Shown here: positions 12,213 through 21,300 of the stretch, one piece after another
How positions within the stretch are numbered: position 1 is the first letter of the stretch
Layout of the letters: the number at the start of each line of letters is the position of its first letter
Assembly: GCF_030160635.1 (NCBI RefSeq)
Contig: NZ_BSOS01000099.1
Coordinates: 1-64,000 of the forward strand
Direction of reading: 5' to 3'
DNA length: 64,000 nucleotides
Origin: Acidocella aquatica
GTDB taxonomy: Bacteria > Pseudomonadota > Alphaproteobacteria > Acetobacterales > Acetobacteraceae
The notes under the pieces: model-generated
What the model was told of the DNA's origin: nothing
What the model saw: only the letters and a program-made list of their open reading frames with translations
The model's database searches: none
Position numbers and translations under genes: made by a program

Positions 12213-12525
12213 GGCCAAGGGGCGCCGCCCCTTAAAACCCCGCCAGGGGCTTTGCCCCTGGACCCCACTGGGGCCCCCGGCCCCAGACCCGGAGAATTAA
12301 GCCCGGTGCCGCCCCCACCGTCATGCCGGCGAACGCGGGCATCCACGCCTTCCTTACCCCCGCGCCTCACCGTCACGTCGGCGCGAGCGCAGCGGGGCGA
12401 TCCATCTTGCGCCAAGCCACAACTCCAACCTCCATTCCTGAGAAACGGCTGGGACTACAAAATAGACCGACTAGACTCTTCCACGAATTAGGGCAAACTC
12501 ACATTCGTAATGATGCGAGGATGCT
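12213..12525. repeat. Hairpin cluster and REP-like palindrome after atpC
   Basis: This 313-bp gap has no gene. It holds three perfect GC-rich hairpins in a row: AAGGGGC/GCCCCTT (12217-12233), CCAGGGGC/GCCCCTGG (12243-12261) and CTGGGGC/GCCCCAG (12268-12286). The first is followed by TAAAACCCC and could end the atp operon although it lacks a long T-run. At 12320-12342 GTCATGCCGGCGAACGCGGGCATCC has the shape of the dispersed ATGCC(N)GGCAT REP-type repeats common in proteobacteria. From about 12420 the base composition drops towards the AT-rich gene that follows. Confidence 0.6.
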
Positions 12526-13275
12526 ATGGCCCTTATAGCGTGCAGAGAATGCGGCAAACAAATTAGTGACCAAGCTGATGTGTGCCCAAGTTGCGGTATT
12601 AGAATTCAGAAAACCCAACAGCCTGCCGCCACTGAGACAGCCAAAAAGAAAGGCAATATGCCCGCAATTGGATGTTTAACGGTTATCGGAATCATTGTTT
12701 TAATAGGTGTTATAGGATCAAATTCAGGAACGCTCCCCAACTCAACTCAAACCGCAACGCAAGATTCCGAAAGCTCACCCTCCACATCCCCGTCAATTTC
12801 AGTGCAAAGCTTTATAAATGCGTCTTCTGAAACCGGAACTCTCAGTATTCCAACAGAACAAACCGGAAATTACGATGACCTTTGCCGGAGTGAGTGGACA
12901 AAAGCAGGCGTTCTTGATCAAGAGGAAGATGCTTACTGTGTGAACCAGGAGCAACAAGGTTATAACAACCTTGTTGCTCTAGCTTCTAATTATTCCAATA
13001 TGCCTAATGCACAGCCTCTACTCGACTCAACTATTACCGAATGGATAAAAAACGGAGACCGTGACGACCAGGAAATAGCATATGTTTTCGGTGAACAAAT
13101 ATCCGATTTTAAAGATTTTCGTTGGTTAGCTTCGTCTCCTGGATTCAATGAGGAGGAAGGTCAGCAATGCATAAATCAGTGGACGTCAGGGAATCCCCAA
13201 TTCCAAGACTGGAGCGAGATCGACTATTGCTATAAACAATTTCCCGACTTCAAAACGCCGTCAGCAAACCAATAA
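12526..13275 (+). CDS. Zinc-ribbon membrane-anchored protein, AT-rich, probably acquired
   Basis: The 249-residue protein has an N-terminal zinc ribbon (C7 and C10 in CRECGK, C21 and C24 in CPSCG), a linker, one membrane helix at about 45-63 (MPAIGCLTVIGIIVLIGVIG) and a Ser/Thr/Gln-rich tail of about 185 residues. The tail holds several Cys in a repeated context (DLCRSEWT, DAYCVNQE, QQCINQW, DYCYKQF), suggesting repeats of a Trp/Cys motif. The zinc ribbon would be cytoplasmic and the tail outside, by inference. Base and codon use are clearly more AT-rich than all neighbours, with many TTA/ATA/AAT codons. Function is unknown; it is probably horizontally acquired. Confidence 0.8.
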   Translation: MALIACRECGKQISDQADVCPSCGIRIQKTQQPAATETAKKKGNMPAIGCLTVIGIIVLIGVIGSNSGTLPNSTQTATQDSESSPSTSPSISVQSFINASSETGTLSIPTEQTGNYDDLCRSEWTKAGVLDQEEDAYCVNQEQQGYNNLVALASNYSNMPNAQPLLDSTITEWIKNGDRDDQEIAYVFGEQISDFKDFRWLASSPGFNEEEGQQCINQWTSGNPQFQDWSEIDYCYKQFPDFKTPSANQ

Positions 13276-13450
13276 GAACGGATATCCGGTTACGCTTGTG
13301 TCCGGGCAATCGATCCATACGTAATCTGTCCACAATCAGCGTAGAACAAAATCACGAACTCCTCCGCCTTTCGATGTCATTTCATTCTATTTTCGTACCA
13401 AACCCGCACAAATTGGGGTGCAAGCAAAAAATTAAGTTATACTAACAGTA

Positions 13451-13490
13451 TGTTACGCGTGAAACCTCACAAGTGCTTCACGTGAAGCAC
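13451..13490. promoter_or_regulatory. Twin parS-like palindromes
   Basis: TGCTTCACGTGAAGCA (13474-13489; with flanks GTG...CAC, an 18-bp perfect palindrome) matches the chromosomal ParB site TGTTTCACGTGAAACA at 14 of 16 bases, with the two changes symmetrical. Seven bases upstream, TGTTACGCGTGAAACC (13451-13466) matches at 13 of 16. parS sites normally lie near the replication origin, and dnaN-dnaA begin about 20 kb away. No parAB genes are in the window. The alternative is a hairpin at the 3' end of xerC, but neither side has a T-run. Confidence 0.55.
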
Positions 13491-13505
13491 CCCTCACCGC
13501 CCCCC

Positions 13506-14408
13506 TCACGCCCGCGGATGCGCCTTCCGCCAAACCTCCATCAACTGCCCCGTATCCACATCCGTATACCTTTGCGTCGTCGACAAACTCGCATGCCCCA
13601 GCAGCTCCTGGATCGAGCGCAAATCCGCCCCGCCCGCCAGCAGGTGGGTGGCAAAGGAGTGCCGCAGCGCATGCGGCGTCGCATGTTCGGGCAATCCGTT
13701 CAGCCGCCTGAAATCGCGCAGCGTCTTCTGCACCACACCGGCATTCAGCCGCCCGCCGCGCACACCCACAAACAACGGCTCACCCCGCCCCGGATTCGGA
13801 TGCAGCTTCAAATAAACCGCAATCACCTCGCGCACGGCGGGCAATACCGGCACAATCCGCTGCTTGTTGCCCTTGCCGGTCACCCGCAGCGCATCATCCG
13901 CCGGGGGCAGATCGCCCACGTTGAGCGACAGCGCCTCATTGATGCGCAGCCCCGCGCCGTAGAGCAGCATCATCAGCGCCGTGTCGCGCGCCTGCACCAT
14001 CGCGGTATCGCTGGCCTCGCCGATATCATGCGCCACCGCGGTGGCATCCTGCGGGCTCAGCGCCTTGGGCAGCGGCCGTTTGGGGCGCGGGCGAGAGATC
14101 AGCGCCAGCGCGGTGCCATCAACCTCGTGCCGCTTCTTTAAAAACCGGAAAAATGTCTTGATCGCGGAGAGTTTGCGCGCCCGAGTCGCATTGCCGACGC
14201 CAGCTTTTGCCTCCGCCGCAATCCAGGCCCTGAAATCCGCCGCGCGCAGCCCCCGCAACATGCCTAAATCCGGCACCCCGCCCACATGGGTGGAGCAAAA
14301 CTGCAAAAAGGCGAGCACATCCCGCCCATAAGTCTCCAGGGTTTTGGCGGCGGCCCGGCGTTCTCCGCCGAGCCACACCAAAAACTCCTGGGTCAGGCCT
14401 TCAGGCAA
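13506..14408 (-). CDS. xerC: Tyrosine recombinase XerC
   Basis: The 300-residue site-specific recombinase resolves chromosome dimers at dif with XerD. The N-terminal SAM-like domain is at about 5-95. The catalytic set is complete: R155 ([10 protein letters not shown]), K179 (VTGKGNKQR), H246 and R249 ([11 protein letters not shown]), H272 ([11 protein letters not shown]) and nucleophile Y281 (RYTDVD). The ending [12 protein letters not shown] is of the XerC rather than XerD type. The only upstream start is TTG at 14408, which overlaps the end of tal by 8 bases. A weak GGGCAGAG precedes it, so the exact start is uncertain. Confidence 0.93.
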   Translation of the reverse strand: MPEGLTQEFLVWLGGERRAAAKTLETYGRDVLAFLQFCSTHVGGVPDLGMLRGLRAADFRAWIAAEAKAGVGNATRARKLSAIKTFFRFLKKRHEVDGTALALISRPRPKRPLPKALSPQDATAVAHDIGEASDTAMVQARDTALMMLLYGAGLRINEALSLNVGDLPPADDALRVTGKGNKQRIVPVLPAVREVIAVYLKLHPNPGRGEPLFVGVRGGRLNAGVVQKTLRDFRRLNGLPEHATPHALRHSFATHLLAGGADLRSIQELLGHASLSTTQRYTDVDTGQLMEVWRKAHPRA

Positions 14409-15057
14409 TGCTCTGCCCGGTCTTCGCCCAATCAGCCATGAACGCCGCCAGGCCCTTGTCGGTCAGCGGGTGGGAATAGAGCTGCTTGATCACGCTGGGC
14501 GGGATCGTCGCCACGTCAGCGCCCATTTTCGCCGCCTCGATCAGATGGATCGGGTTGCGGATCGAGGCGACCAGCACCTCGGTCTTGATATTCGGGTAGT
14601 TGGCGTAAATCTGAACGATGTCAGCAATCAGATCCATGCCGTTCTGGCCGATGTCATCCAGCCGGCCCACGAAGGGGGAAATGAACGTGGCGCCGGCCTT
14701 GGCGGCGAGCAGCGCCTGGGCCGCGGAGAAACAGAGTGTCACGTTGACCATCACGCCTTCCTGGCTGAGCGCGTAACAGGCCCGCAGCCCGTCCTGCGTC
14801 AACGGCACCTTGATGGTCACGTTGCTGGCGATCTTGCGCAACACAGCGGCTTCCTTGAGCATCTGGCCATATTCGGTGGCCGCCACCTCGGCGCTCACCG
14901 GGCCGGGGACGACATCGCAGATCTCGGCGATCACCTCCAGGATGTTGCGGCCCGATTTGGCGATGAGCGACGGATTCGTCGTCACGCCGTCAAGCAGGCC
15001 AGTGGCGGCCAGTTCGCGGATTTCGGAAATTTCAGCAGTGTCGACGAAGAATTTCAT
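14401..15057 (-). CDS. tal: Transaldolase / fructose-6-phosphate aldolase family (TalC type)
   Basis: The 218-residue short-type transaldolase acts in the non-oxidative pentose phosphate pathway by moving a dihydroxyacetone unit. [17 protein letters not shown] is the family start, [13 protein letters not shown] is at 24-36, and the Schiff-base Lys is K83 in [29 protein letters not shown] and [20 protein letters not shown] complete the pattern. The short family includes both true transaldolases and fructose-6-phosphate aldolases; transaldolase is the more likely role in an alphaproteobacterium with tkt nearby. It is divergent from priA and upstream of xerC. Confidence 0.92.
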   Translation of the reverse strand: MKFFVDTAEISEIRELAATGLLDGVTTNPSLIAKSGRNILEVIAEICDVVPGPVSAEVAATEYGQMLKEAAVLRKIASNVTIKVPLTQDGLRACYALSQEGVMVNVTLCFSAAQALLAAKAGATFISPFVGRLDDIGQNGMDLIADIVQIYANYPNIKTEVLVASIRNPIHLIEAAKMGADVATIPPSVIKQLYSHPLTDKGLAAFMADWAKTGQSIA

Positions 15058-15100
15058 GGGTTACTTTCCGGTGTGAGAAGTCTGGTGCAAAGCATACAGC

Positions 15101-17083
15101 ATGGAGCCCCCAAGTCGAAGCACCCGCGTCAGCGTGTTGCTCCCATACAAGTTCGACGCGCCGTTTACCTATGCGGCGGAGGAAGCACTGCCGCCCGGCA
15201 CGCTGGTGCGTGTGCCGCTGAGCACGCGCATGGTGGTGGGCGCCGTATGGGGTGACGCGCCAGACCAGGGGGTAAAAACCAAACCCATCGCCGAGGTTCT
15301 CGCCTTCCCGCCGCTGCCCAGGCCGTTGATGGATTTCATTGATTGGGTCGCCGCCTACACGCTGAGCAAACGTGGCGACGTGCTCGCCCTGGCGCTGAAG
15401 GAGAGCCTGCTCGCAGCCCCCCCCAAGCGCGGCAAGGCCTATGCTTTCGGCGGCGCCGACCCGGCGCATCCCGGTCCTGAACTCTCGACGGCGCAGGCCG
15501 CCGCCGCAGCCGCCCTGCGCGACTCGGTGGCGGGCCAGACATTCGGGGTGACCCTGCTGGATGGCGTGACCGGTTCGGGCAAAACCGAGGTCTACCTGGA
15601 AGCCGTGGCGCAAGCCCTGCGCAACAACCGGCAGGCTCTGGTGCTGTTGCCCGAAATCGCGCTCTCGGTGCAGTTTTTGCAGCGCTTTGAACGCCGTTTT
15701 GGCGCCGCCCCGGCGGTCTGGCACTCCGAACTCACCCCAGCCCTCCGGCGCGAAACTTTCAGGGCCGTGGCACAGGGCCGCGCCAATGTGGTGGTGGGCG
15801 CCCGCTCGGCGCTGTTCCTGCCCTTCCCCGCCCTCGGGCTGATCGTGGTGGATGAAGAGCACGAAAGCGCCTTCAAGCAGGAAGACGGCGTGATGTATAA
15901 CGCCCGCGACATGGCGGTGGTGCGCGCACGCCTTTCGGCCGCGCCCTGCGTGCTGGTGAGCGCCACGCCGAGCCTGGAGAGCGTGGAAAACGCGGCATCG
16001 GGCCGCTACGCCCGCCTCGACCTGCCCGCCCGCCACGGCGGCGCCGTGCTGCCGCTGGTAAAATCAGTGGACCTTCGCGCCCACCCGCCCGAACGCGGCA
16101 AATTCCTCTCCCCCGTATTGGTGGAAGCCGCCCGCGAGACCCTGGCGCGCGGCGAGCAGGTCATGCTTTTCCTCAACCGGCGTGGCTATGCCCCGCTCAC
16201 CCTCTGCCGCCGCTGCGGCCACCGCCTCTCCTGCCCCAACTGCACCGCCTGGCTGGTGGAACACCGTAGCCACGCGCGCCTTATCTGCCATCATTGCGGG
16301 CACAGCGCCGCCATCCCGGAAAAATGCCCGGCCTGCGAGGCCGAGGGCAGTTTCGTACCCATTGGCCCCGGCGTGGAGCGCATCGCCGAGGAAGTCGCCG
16401 GACTCTTCCCCGAAGCCCGCACTTTGGTCATGGCCTCTGACCACATCTCCGGCCCCAAGCAGGCCGCCGAAGCCGCCGCGCGCATTACCGAGCGCGATGC
16501 TGACATCATCATCGGCACGCAGATGGTCGCCAAGGGCTGGCACTTCCCGCACCTCACGCTGGTCGGGGTGGTTGATGCCGACCTCGGCCTCGCCGGCGGC
16601 GACCTGCGCGCGGGCGAGCGCACCGTGCAGATGCTCCACCAGGTCGCCGGCCGCGCCGGCCGCGCCCAGGCCCCCGGCACCGTGCTGCTGCAAAGCTTCT
16701 CGCCCGAACACCCGGTCATCATGGCGCTCATCTCCGGCGACCTGCCGGATTTCTACGCCCAGGAGGCCGCCGCCCGCCGCCCCGGCCACTGGCCGCCTTA
16801 TGGCCGTCTCGCCGCCCTCATCATCAGCGCCACAGACGAAAAACTGGCCGACCAGACCGCCCGCGCCCTAAGCCGCACCGCGCCGCGCGGCCCAGGGATT
16901 GAGGTACTCGGCCCCGCCCCGGCGCCCTACGCCCTGCTGCGCGGCCGCTTCCGCCGCCGCCTGCTGCTGAAAACCGCGAAACATATTCAGATACAAGGCC
17001 TGTTGCGCGACTGGCTGGCGCAAACTGATATCCACAAATCCAGTCGGGTTGATGTAGATATCGATCCCGTCTCATTTATGTAG
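15101..17083 (+). CDS. priA: Primosomal protein N' (replication restart helicase PriA)
   Basis: The 660-residue DEAH-like helicase binds stalled forks and reloads the replisome. It has an N-terminal 3'-end-binding domain (about 1-95), Walker [15 protein letters not shown] (near 155), DEEH Walker B ([12 protein letters not shown], near 250) and helicase motif [15 protein letters not shown] (near 495). Two pairs of C-x2-C plus two more (CRRCG, CPNC, CHHCG, CPAC; about 368-420) form the zinc-binding domain. It is about 70 residues shorter than E. coli PriA, mainly in the N-terminal part, as in many alphaproteobacteria. It is divergent from tal. Confidence 0.96.
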   Translation: MEPPSRSTRVSVLLPYKFDAPFTYAAEEALPPGTLVRVPLSTRMVVGAVWGDAPDQGVKTKPIAEVLAFPPLPRPLMDFIDWVAAYTLSKRGDVLALALKESLLAAPPKRGKAYAFGGADPAHPGPELSTAQAAAAAALRDSVAGQTFGVTLLDGVTGSGKTEVYLEAVAQALRNNRQALVLLPEIALSVQFLQRFERRFGAAPAVWHSELTPALRRETFRAVAQGRANVVVGARSALFLPFPALGLIVVDEEHESAFKQEDGVMYNARDMAVVRARLSAAPCVLVSATPSLESVENAASGRYARLDLPARHGGAVLPLVKSVDLRAHPPERGKFLSPVLVEAARETLARGEQVMLFLNRRGYAPLTLCRRCGHRLSCPNCTAWLVEHRSHARLICHHCGHSAAIPEKCPACEAEGSFVPIGPGVERIAEEVAGLFPEARTLVMASDHISGPKQAAEAAARITERDADIIIGTQMVAKGWHFPHLTLVGVVDADLGLAGGDLRAGERTVQMLHQVAGRAGRAQAPGTVLLQSFSPEHPVIMALISGDLPDFYAQEAAARRPGHWPPYGRLAALIISATDEKLADQTARALSRTAPRGPGIEVLGPAPAPYALLRGRFRRRLLLKTAKHIQIQGLLRDWLAQTDIHKSSRVDVDIDPVSFM

Positions 17084-17119
17084 CTTGCATGGCTGACTAA
17101 AGCCTAGTAGAATTACCCT

Positions 17120-17920
17120 ATGATAGTTATAGAGAATATAGCCATTCAACCCGGCTACACGCTCTCCGGATTGCTCGTCGGGCTGCTCATCGGCATGACC
17201 GGCGTTGGCGGCGGTTCTCTCATGACCCCTTTGCTTGTCCTGGCATTCGGTCTGCACCCCTCCACCGCCGTCGGCACCGACCTGCTCTTCGCCTCCATCA
17301 CCAAAACCGTCGGCACCAGCATCCACAGCGCCGGTAAAACCATAGACTGGAAAATCGTCGCCCGCCTGGCCACCGGCTCCGTCCCGGCAACCATCCTCAC
17401 CCTGCTGGCCCTCGCTTATTTCGGCGTCGCCAGCAAAACCATCACGCAGCTTATCTCCCTCACGCTCGGCGCCGCCCTGCTGCTCAGCGCCACCTCCCTG
17501 CTCTTCAAGGGCTGGATCATCGCCTACGCCAGCAAGCGCTGGCCTGGAACAGGGCAGGAAAGCTCCGCCTGGAGAACAATCCTCGTCGGTTTCATCGTCG
17601 GTATCCTGGTCTCGCTCTCCTCCGTCGGCGCCGGCGCGCTGGGCACCATCGCCCTCATCTACCTCTACCCCCGCCTGCCGCTCGTGCGCATCGTTGGCTC
17701 CGATATCGCCCACGCCGTGCCCCTGACCCTGCTCGCCGGACTCGGCCACTGGTATCTCGGCACGGTGAATTTCCACCTGCTCGGCTCGCTGCTCCTCGGC
17801 TCCATCCCCGGCATCATCATCGGCAGCTACGCCGCCCGCTACACCCCTGATGCCGTGATAAAACCCTGCCTCGGTATCATCCTCGCCCTCGTCGGCCTCA
17901 AACTGCTGGCGAGAGCCTGA
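17120..17920 (+). CDS. TauE/SafE family sulfite/sulfonate exporter-like permease
   Basis: The 266-residue integral membrane protein is of the TauE/SafE (DUF81, PF01925) family, with about eight hydrophobic helices. The family opening is GLLVGLLIGMTGVGGGSLMT near 17-36, followed by LHPSTAVGTDLLFASITKTV, and the second half repeats it as SLSSVGAGALGTIALI. Members move sulfite, sulfonates or other small anions across the inner membrane; the substrate here is not determinable. It stands alone between priA and a dispersed repeat. Confidence 0.9.
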   Translation: MIVIENIAIQPGYTLSGLLVGLLIGMTGVGGGSLMTPLLVLAFGLHPSTAVGTDLLFASITKTVGTSIHSAGKTIDWKIVARLATGSVPATILTLLALAYFGVASKTITQLISLTLGAALLLSATSLLFKGWIIAYASKRWPGTGQESSAWRTILVGFIVGILVSLSSVGAGALGTIALIYLYPRLPLVRIVGSDIAHAVPLTLLAGLGHWYLGTVNFHLLGSLLLGSIPGIIIGSYAARYTPDAVIKPCLGIILALVGLKLLARA

Positions 17921-17978
17921 TAATATGAGATGGAATCGCGTTGCGATTGCATCTCAGCTCTGAATCTCCGGCCAGGGT

Positions 17979-18074
17979 CTGATCGCTTTAAGTGCGATCA
18001 GACCCTGGCCATTTTTCGGAGGGCGATTCACGCTTTCGGCTCGCTCGGTTGAGCGAACCTCAAACGATCGCGCT
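17979..18074. repeat. Dispersed 96-bp repeat, family 1 copy 1
   Basis: This 96-bp sequence starts with the hairpin CTGATCGC-TTTAAGT-GCGATCAG and ends CAAACGATCGCGCT. It recurs in the same orientation at 22825-22920 with about 7 base differences. The hairpin is flanked by a further pairing AGGGTCTGATCG/CGATCAGACCCT. No coding capacity is seen. It lies between a converging permease pair and could act as a bidirectional 3' element. Confidence 0.85.
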
Positions 18075-18122
18075 TGGCTAAATAAAAAGCGGGCCACAGA
18101 GCGGCCACGCCCCATCGCCGCC

Positions 18123-19475
18123 TTATTCGCCCGCGGCGGCTACTACCGGGCCGGGCGAGGTGAGGAGGAAATACAGCACCGCGCCCAGGACGAAGGAGAC
18201 GATGAAGGTGCTATCGCCAAACTGCGGATAGGCGGCCGCGAACGAGCCGGTGTGCAGGGTCTGGTTCCAAAACGGTTCAGAGGCCACGACCGTCACCACC
18301 CAGGCAACGAAAGCAGCGCTGACACCGCCCAGGCGGGAGGTACGGCTGGTCAGATGGCAGAACAGCGTGATGGAAATCCACGGCACGGTCCAATAACCGA
18401 GCACGAAGAGAAAATTCTCGTAATTGGTAATAAAGTTTTCAGCCGCCAGCACGGAGATGATGGTGCCGATGGTGCCTGTCAGCAGCGCCGCCCAATGCTG
18501 TTTAATCTTCACGCCGATCGCCAGGGCCGAGAGCGTCGCGGAATAGATGTTCAGGATATTGGCGCTGATGGTGCCCAGCACCACCGCGATCAGCAACGGC
18601 GTCTTCAGCCATTCGGGCATCCAGCTGGTGAACAGATCGGAGGGTTTCGCAAACGACACGGAAGCGCCGATCAGCGCGCCCAGCGCCTCGATCCATACGG
18701 TGGAGATCAGCGACCCCCAGAACGCATAGGTCCGCACGGTTTTTTTCACCGCCGCGGGGTTCTGGTTGGTGCGCAGGTAGCGCGTATAATCGGAGGAATA
18801 GGGGATCCAGCCGACGACGTAGCCAACCATGATCGAGGTTGCGAGCATGAACGCGCCGGAGAAACCGCCCACGGCGGCCTCGGATTTCACGTTTTCCGGC
18901 ACCGAGAGGCCAAGGTGCCTCACCGCGACAAAGCTGAGCGCCAAAAACACCAGCGTCAGCACATACACCAGATATTTCTCCGTCGCCTGGATCAGATCGT
19001 GCCCGACAAAGGCAATGGCGACCTGGATGGCCGAGAGCACAATGATGCTGACGATCAGGCTCCCGCCGAAGAAATACTGCAGCGCATAGGCGCCGACGAT
19101 CGTGTTGACCGCGAACCAGGAGAAGCCGCCCAGGAAGTTGAACAGCGAGGGTAGTTTATTGCCGAGCTTGCCGAACCAGTTGGCCCCCTGGATCATCTGC
19201 GGCAGGCCGTAATCCACGCCGAATGTGCTGAAAAACGCCAGCGTCAGCCCGCCGAGCACGTTGGCGATCAGGATGGCTGCCAGCGCGGCGCTGAAGGAGA
19301 GCCCGAGCCAGCCGGTGGCCAAAGCCCCGGTCGTGAGAGTCGCGAATTCAATATTCGCCGCCATCCAGAGGCCGAACACGGCTTTCGGGTTGCCGTGCGT
19401 CTCTGTCAGAGATACTTCGGCGATCCCCTTTTCCTCGATGATGCCAAACAGTTCGGATGTCGCTTCAGCCGTCAT
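18123..19475 (-). CDS. NCS1-family purine-cytosine permease
   Basis: The 450-residue protein has about 12 hydrophobic helices and the CodB/NCS1 layout (PF02133): GLWMAANIEFATLTTGALAT near 36-55, then SAALAAILIANVLGGLTLAF, and GWIPYSSDYTRYLRTNQNPA near 220-239. This last block is the SDYTRY-type signature of nucleobase:cation symporters. It probably imports a nucleobase or related compound; the substrate is not determinable. ATG 19475 is chosen over the GTG at 19490 because GGAG lies 6 bases upstream. No catabolic gene is next to it. Confidence 0.9.
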   Translation of the reverse strand: MTAEATSELFGIIEEKGIAEVSLTETHGNPKAVFGLWMAANIEFATLTTGALATGWLGLSFSAALAAILIANVLGGLTLAFFSTFGVDYGLPQMIQGANWFGKLGNKLPSLFNFLGGFSWFAVNTIVGAYALQYFFGGSLIVSIIVLSAIQVAIAFVGHDLIQATEKYLVYVLTLVFLALSFVAVRHLGLSVPENVKSEAAVGGFSGAFMLATSIMVGYVVGWIPYSSDYTRYLRTNQNPAAVKKTVRTYAFWGSLISTVWIEALGALIGASVSFAKPSDLFTSWMPEWLKTPLLIAVVLGTISANILNIYSATLSALAIGVKIKQHWAALLTGTIGTIISVLAAENFITNYENFLFVLGYWTVPWISITLFCHLTSRTSRLGGVSAAFVAWVVTVVASEPFWNQTLHTGSFAAAYPQFGDSTFIVSFVLGAVLYFLLTSPGPVVAAAGE

Positions 19476-19659
19476 TCTTCGCTCCAGCACGGCGCAAGGC
19501 CGCTAAAAAATTCATCAAGCAGCCCCACGCAAGCCGAACCATCGGACCGCGGCGGTATTAAAAATCTCGCAATATTTCAGTGCAGCGTCAAGCAATTACG
19601 CTGCGAGCGCAAAAAACAGGCAAAATCGCGTGAGCCGGAGGATCCGAACCGATATCGTT

Positions 19660-19723
19660 CCAAATGAAATTGATCGTAAAACATAAGCTAGAGCGTGATT
19701 GACGTGAGGCAATCACGCTCTAG
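19660..19723. repeat. Palindromic dispersed repeat, family 2 copy A
   Basis: A perfect 14-bp stem CTAGAGCGTGATTG (19688-19701) with CAATCACGCTCTAG (19710-19723) is followed, on the minus strand, by CGATCAATTTCATTTGG. The same arrangement occurs in opposite orientation at 41933-41994. The repeat overlaps the LOG gene: its TAG stop (19722-19720) is the TAG of the palindrome arm. Confidence 0.85.
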
Positions 19724-20271
19724 CCGCGCAGTTGCATCAGCCGGGCCAGAGTGGCCTCGACGGTTGGCTGAACTTCATAAAGCCCGCTCACCGCCTCGCG
19801 GGCGAAGCCGCGCTCGATCGCGCCGTTGACCATGGCCACGAAGGGTTGCGCCCAGCCCAAAAGATCAACCAGGATGATCGGCTTGTTGTGCTGGCCGAGT
19901 TGCTTCCAGGTTAAAATTTCGATGGTTTCATCAAAAGTTCCCAAACCGCCGGGCATTACAACAAACGCGTTGGCCAGCGCGAACATGCGGCGCTTGCGGG
20001 TGTGCATGGAGTCGGTGACGAAGAGCTCGGAGAGGCCGTGGAGTTCTTCCTCGCGGCTACGCAAAAAGTCAGGGATGATGCCGGTAACATGGCCGCCGGC
20101 CCCGAGTGCGGCGCGCGCCGTGGTGCCCATGAGGCCGACGTTGCCGCCGCCAAACACCAGCTTCATGCCGTGGCCGGCCAGCCCCTGGCCCAGCGCGGTC
20201 GCGGCCTCGACATAAGCGGGATCAGCGCCGGGAGAGGAGCCGCAGAAGACGGTGACGGAGAAACTGCTCAT
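19720..20271 (-). CDS. LOG family protein (nucleoside 5'-monophosphate phosphoribohydrolase)
   Basis: The 183-residue Rossmann-fold protein is of the LOG/TIGR00730 family. GGGNVGLMGTTARAAL is near 42-57 and the family-defining PGGLGTFDEI is near 107-116. These carry the residues that bind and hydrolyse the N-glycosidic bond of AMP or cytokinin riboside monophosphates. Bacterial members often act simply as AMP/nucleotide hydrolases, and a cytokinin role is not implied. The reading frame ends inside a dispersed palindrome that supplies its TAG stop. Confidence 0.92.
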   Translation of the reverse strand: MSSFSVTVFCGSSPGADPAYVEAATALGQGLAGHGMKLVFGGGNVGLMGTTARAALGAGGHVTGIIPDFLRSREEELHGLSELFVTDSMHTRKRRMFALANAFVVMPGGLGTFDETIEILTWKQLGQHNKPIILVDLLGWAQPFVAMVNGAIERGFAREAVSGLYEVQPTVEATLARLMQLRG

Positions 20272-20367
20272 GGTGTCGGTTTTGCCTCGCTTCCTGTATA
20301 GACCGGTTCGTGGCAGGCTATTTGCCAGTTAGCAAGCATGCGGCGCGCGAGGAACAGGGGTTTGACT

Positions 20368-21300
20368 ATGGCTGAGATGACGCGGAAATATGGTGGGATC
20401 GCCGCGCTCGCGCTGCTGGCGGGTCTTGCGATCGGCGGCTTGTTGTATCTGAGCGCCAAGCCGCAGCTGCAGCCCACCCCGCCCGCGCCGCCGCCGCCGC
20501 CCGCCGTGACCGTGGTGGCGCCTACTTTCGACGTGGTGCGCGTTGACGCGCACGGCAACGCGGTGCTGGCCGGGCGCGCGGTGCCGGGCGCTGTCGTGAC
20601 AATCAGGAGCGGCGATAAGATCATCGGCACCGCGACCGCGGATGCGCAGGGCGCGTTTGTGCTGGTGCCCAGCGCGCCGCTGCCGCCGGGCGCGCAGGAG
20701 ATCACGCTGAGCGAGACTCTGCCGGATGGGACCAAATTGGCGGGGCAGGAAGTCGCCGCCATCAATGTGCCGGTCGACGGCCAGGGGCATGCGCTGGCTG
20801 TGGTGTCGGGGCCGAATGGCAGTGTTGTGATGTCCGGCCAGGGGCCGGCCGCCGGAACCCTGGGCATGGGCACCGTGGATTATGACACCGATGGCCATGC
20901 GCTGTTTGGCGGCACCGCGCCGCCGGGGGCGAAGGTGAACGTGAGCCTGGGCGGCAAGCAGATCGGCCAGGCGGTGGCGGGGGCGGATGGGCGGTGGCAT
21001 TTTATCTCGCCGACGCCCGCGGCCAGCGGCACGATCACCCTGTTGGCGACCGGCGCGGATGGGAAGGTGATGCCGCCGGTGGATGTGCCCTTTACGTTGC
21101 AGACCTTGCCTGAAGCCGTCGCCGCCGGGAATGTGGTGATCGTGCCCGGCGATAATCTGTGGACGATCTCGCAACATGTGTATGGCCACGGTATCATGTA
21201 CACGGTGATATATACGGCCAACGCCAACCAGATTGAGAACCCGAACCTTATTTACCCTGGGCAGAAATTCACCCTGCCGCAACCGCAAAAGGTCCCGTGA
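20368..21300 (+). CDS. LysM-domain membrane-anchored envelope protein
   Basis: The 310-residue protein has an N-terminal membrane anchor (GIAALALLAGLAIGGLLYLS), a Pro-rich linker, and repeated Ig-like/carboxypeptidase-regulatory-like beta modules (for example AGRAVPGAVVTI and GTAPPGAKVNVS, both with the A/G-x-PPGA turn). It ends in a C-terminal LysM domain of about 50 residues (VIVPGDNLWTISQHVYGHG and NPNLIYPGQKFTLP). LysM binds peptidoglycan, so the protein probably links inner membrane and cell wall. ATG 20368 is chosen over 20338 because an AGGAACAGGGG purine stretch precedes it. The end overlaps psd by one base, linking it to phospholipid genes. Confidence 0.85.
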   Translation: MAEMTRKYGGIAALALLAGLAIGGLLYLSAKPQLQPTPPAPPPPPAVTVVAPTFDVVRVDAHGNAVLAGRAVPGAVVTIRSGDKIIGTATADAQGAFVLVPSAPLPPGAQEITLSETLPDGTKLAGQEVAAINVPVDGQGHALAVVSGPNGSVVMSGQGPAAGTLGMGTVDYDTDGHALFGGTAPPGAKVNVSLGGKQIGQAVAGADGRWHFISPTPAASGTITLLATGADGKVMPPVDVPFTLQTLPEAVAAGNVVIVPGDNLWTISQHVYGHGIMYTVIYTANANQIENPNLIYPGQKFTLPQPQKVP

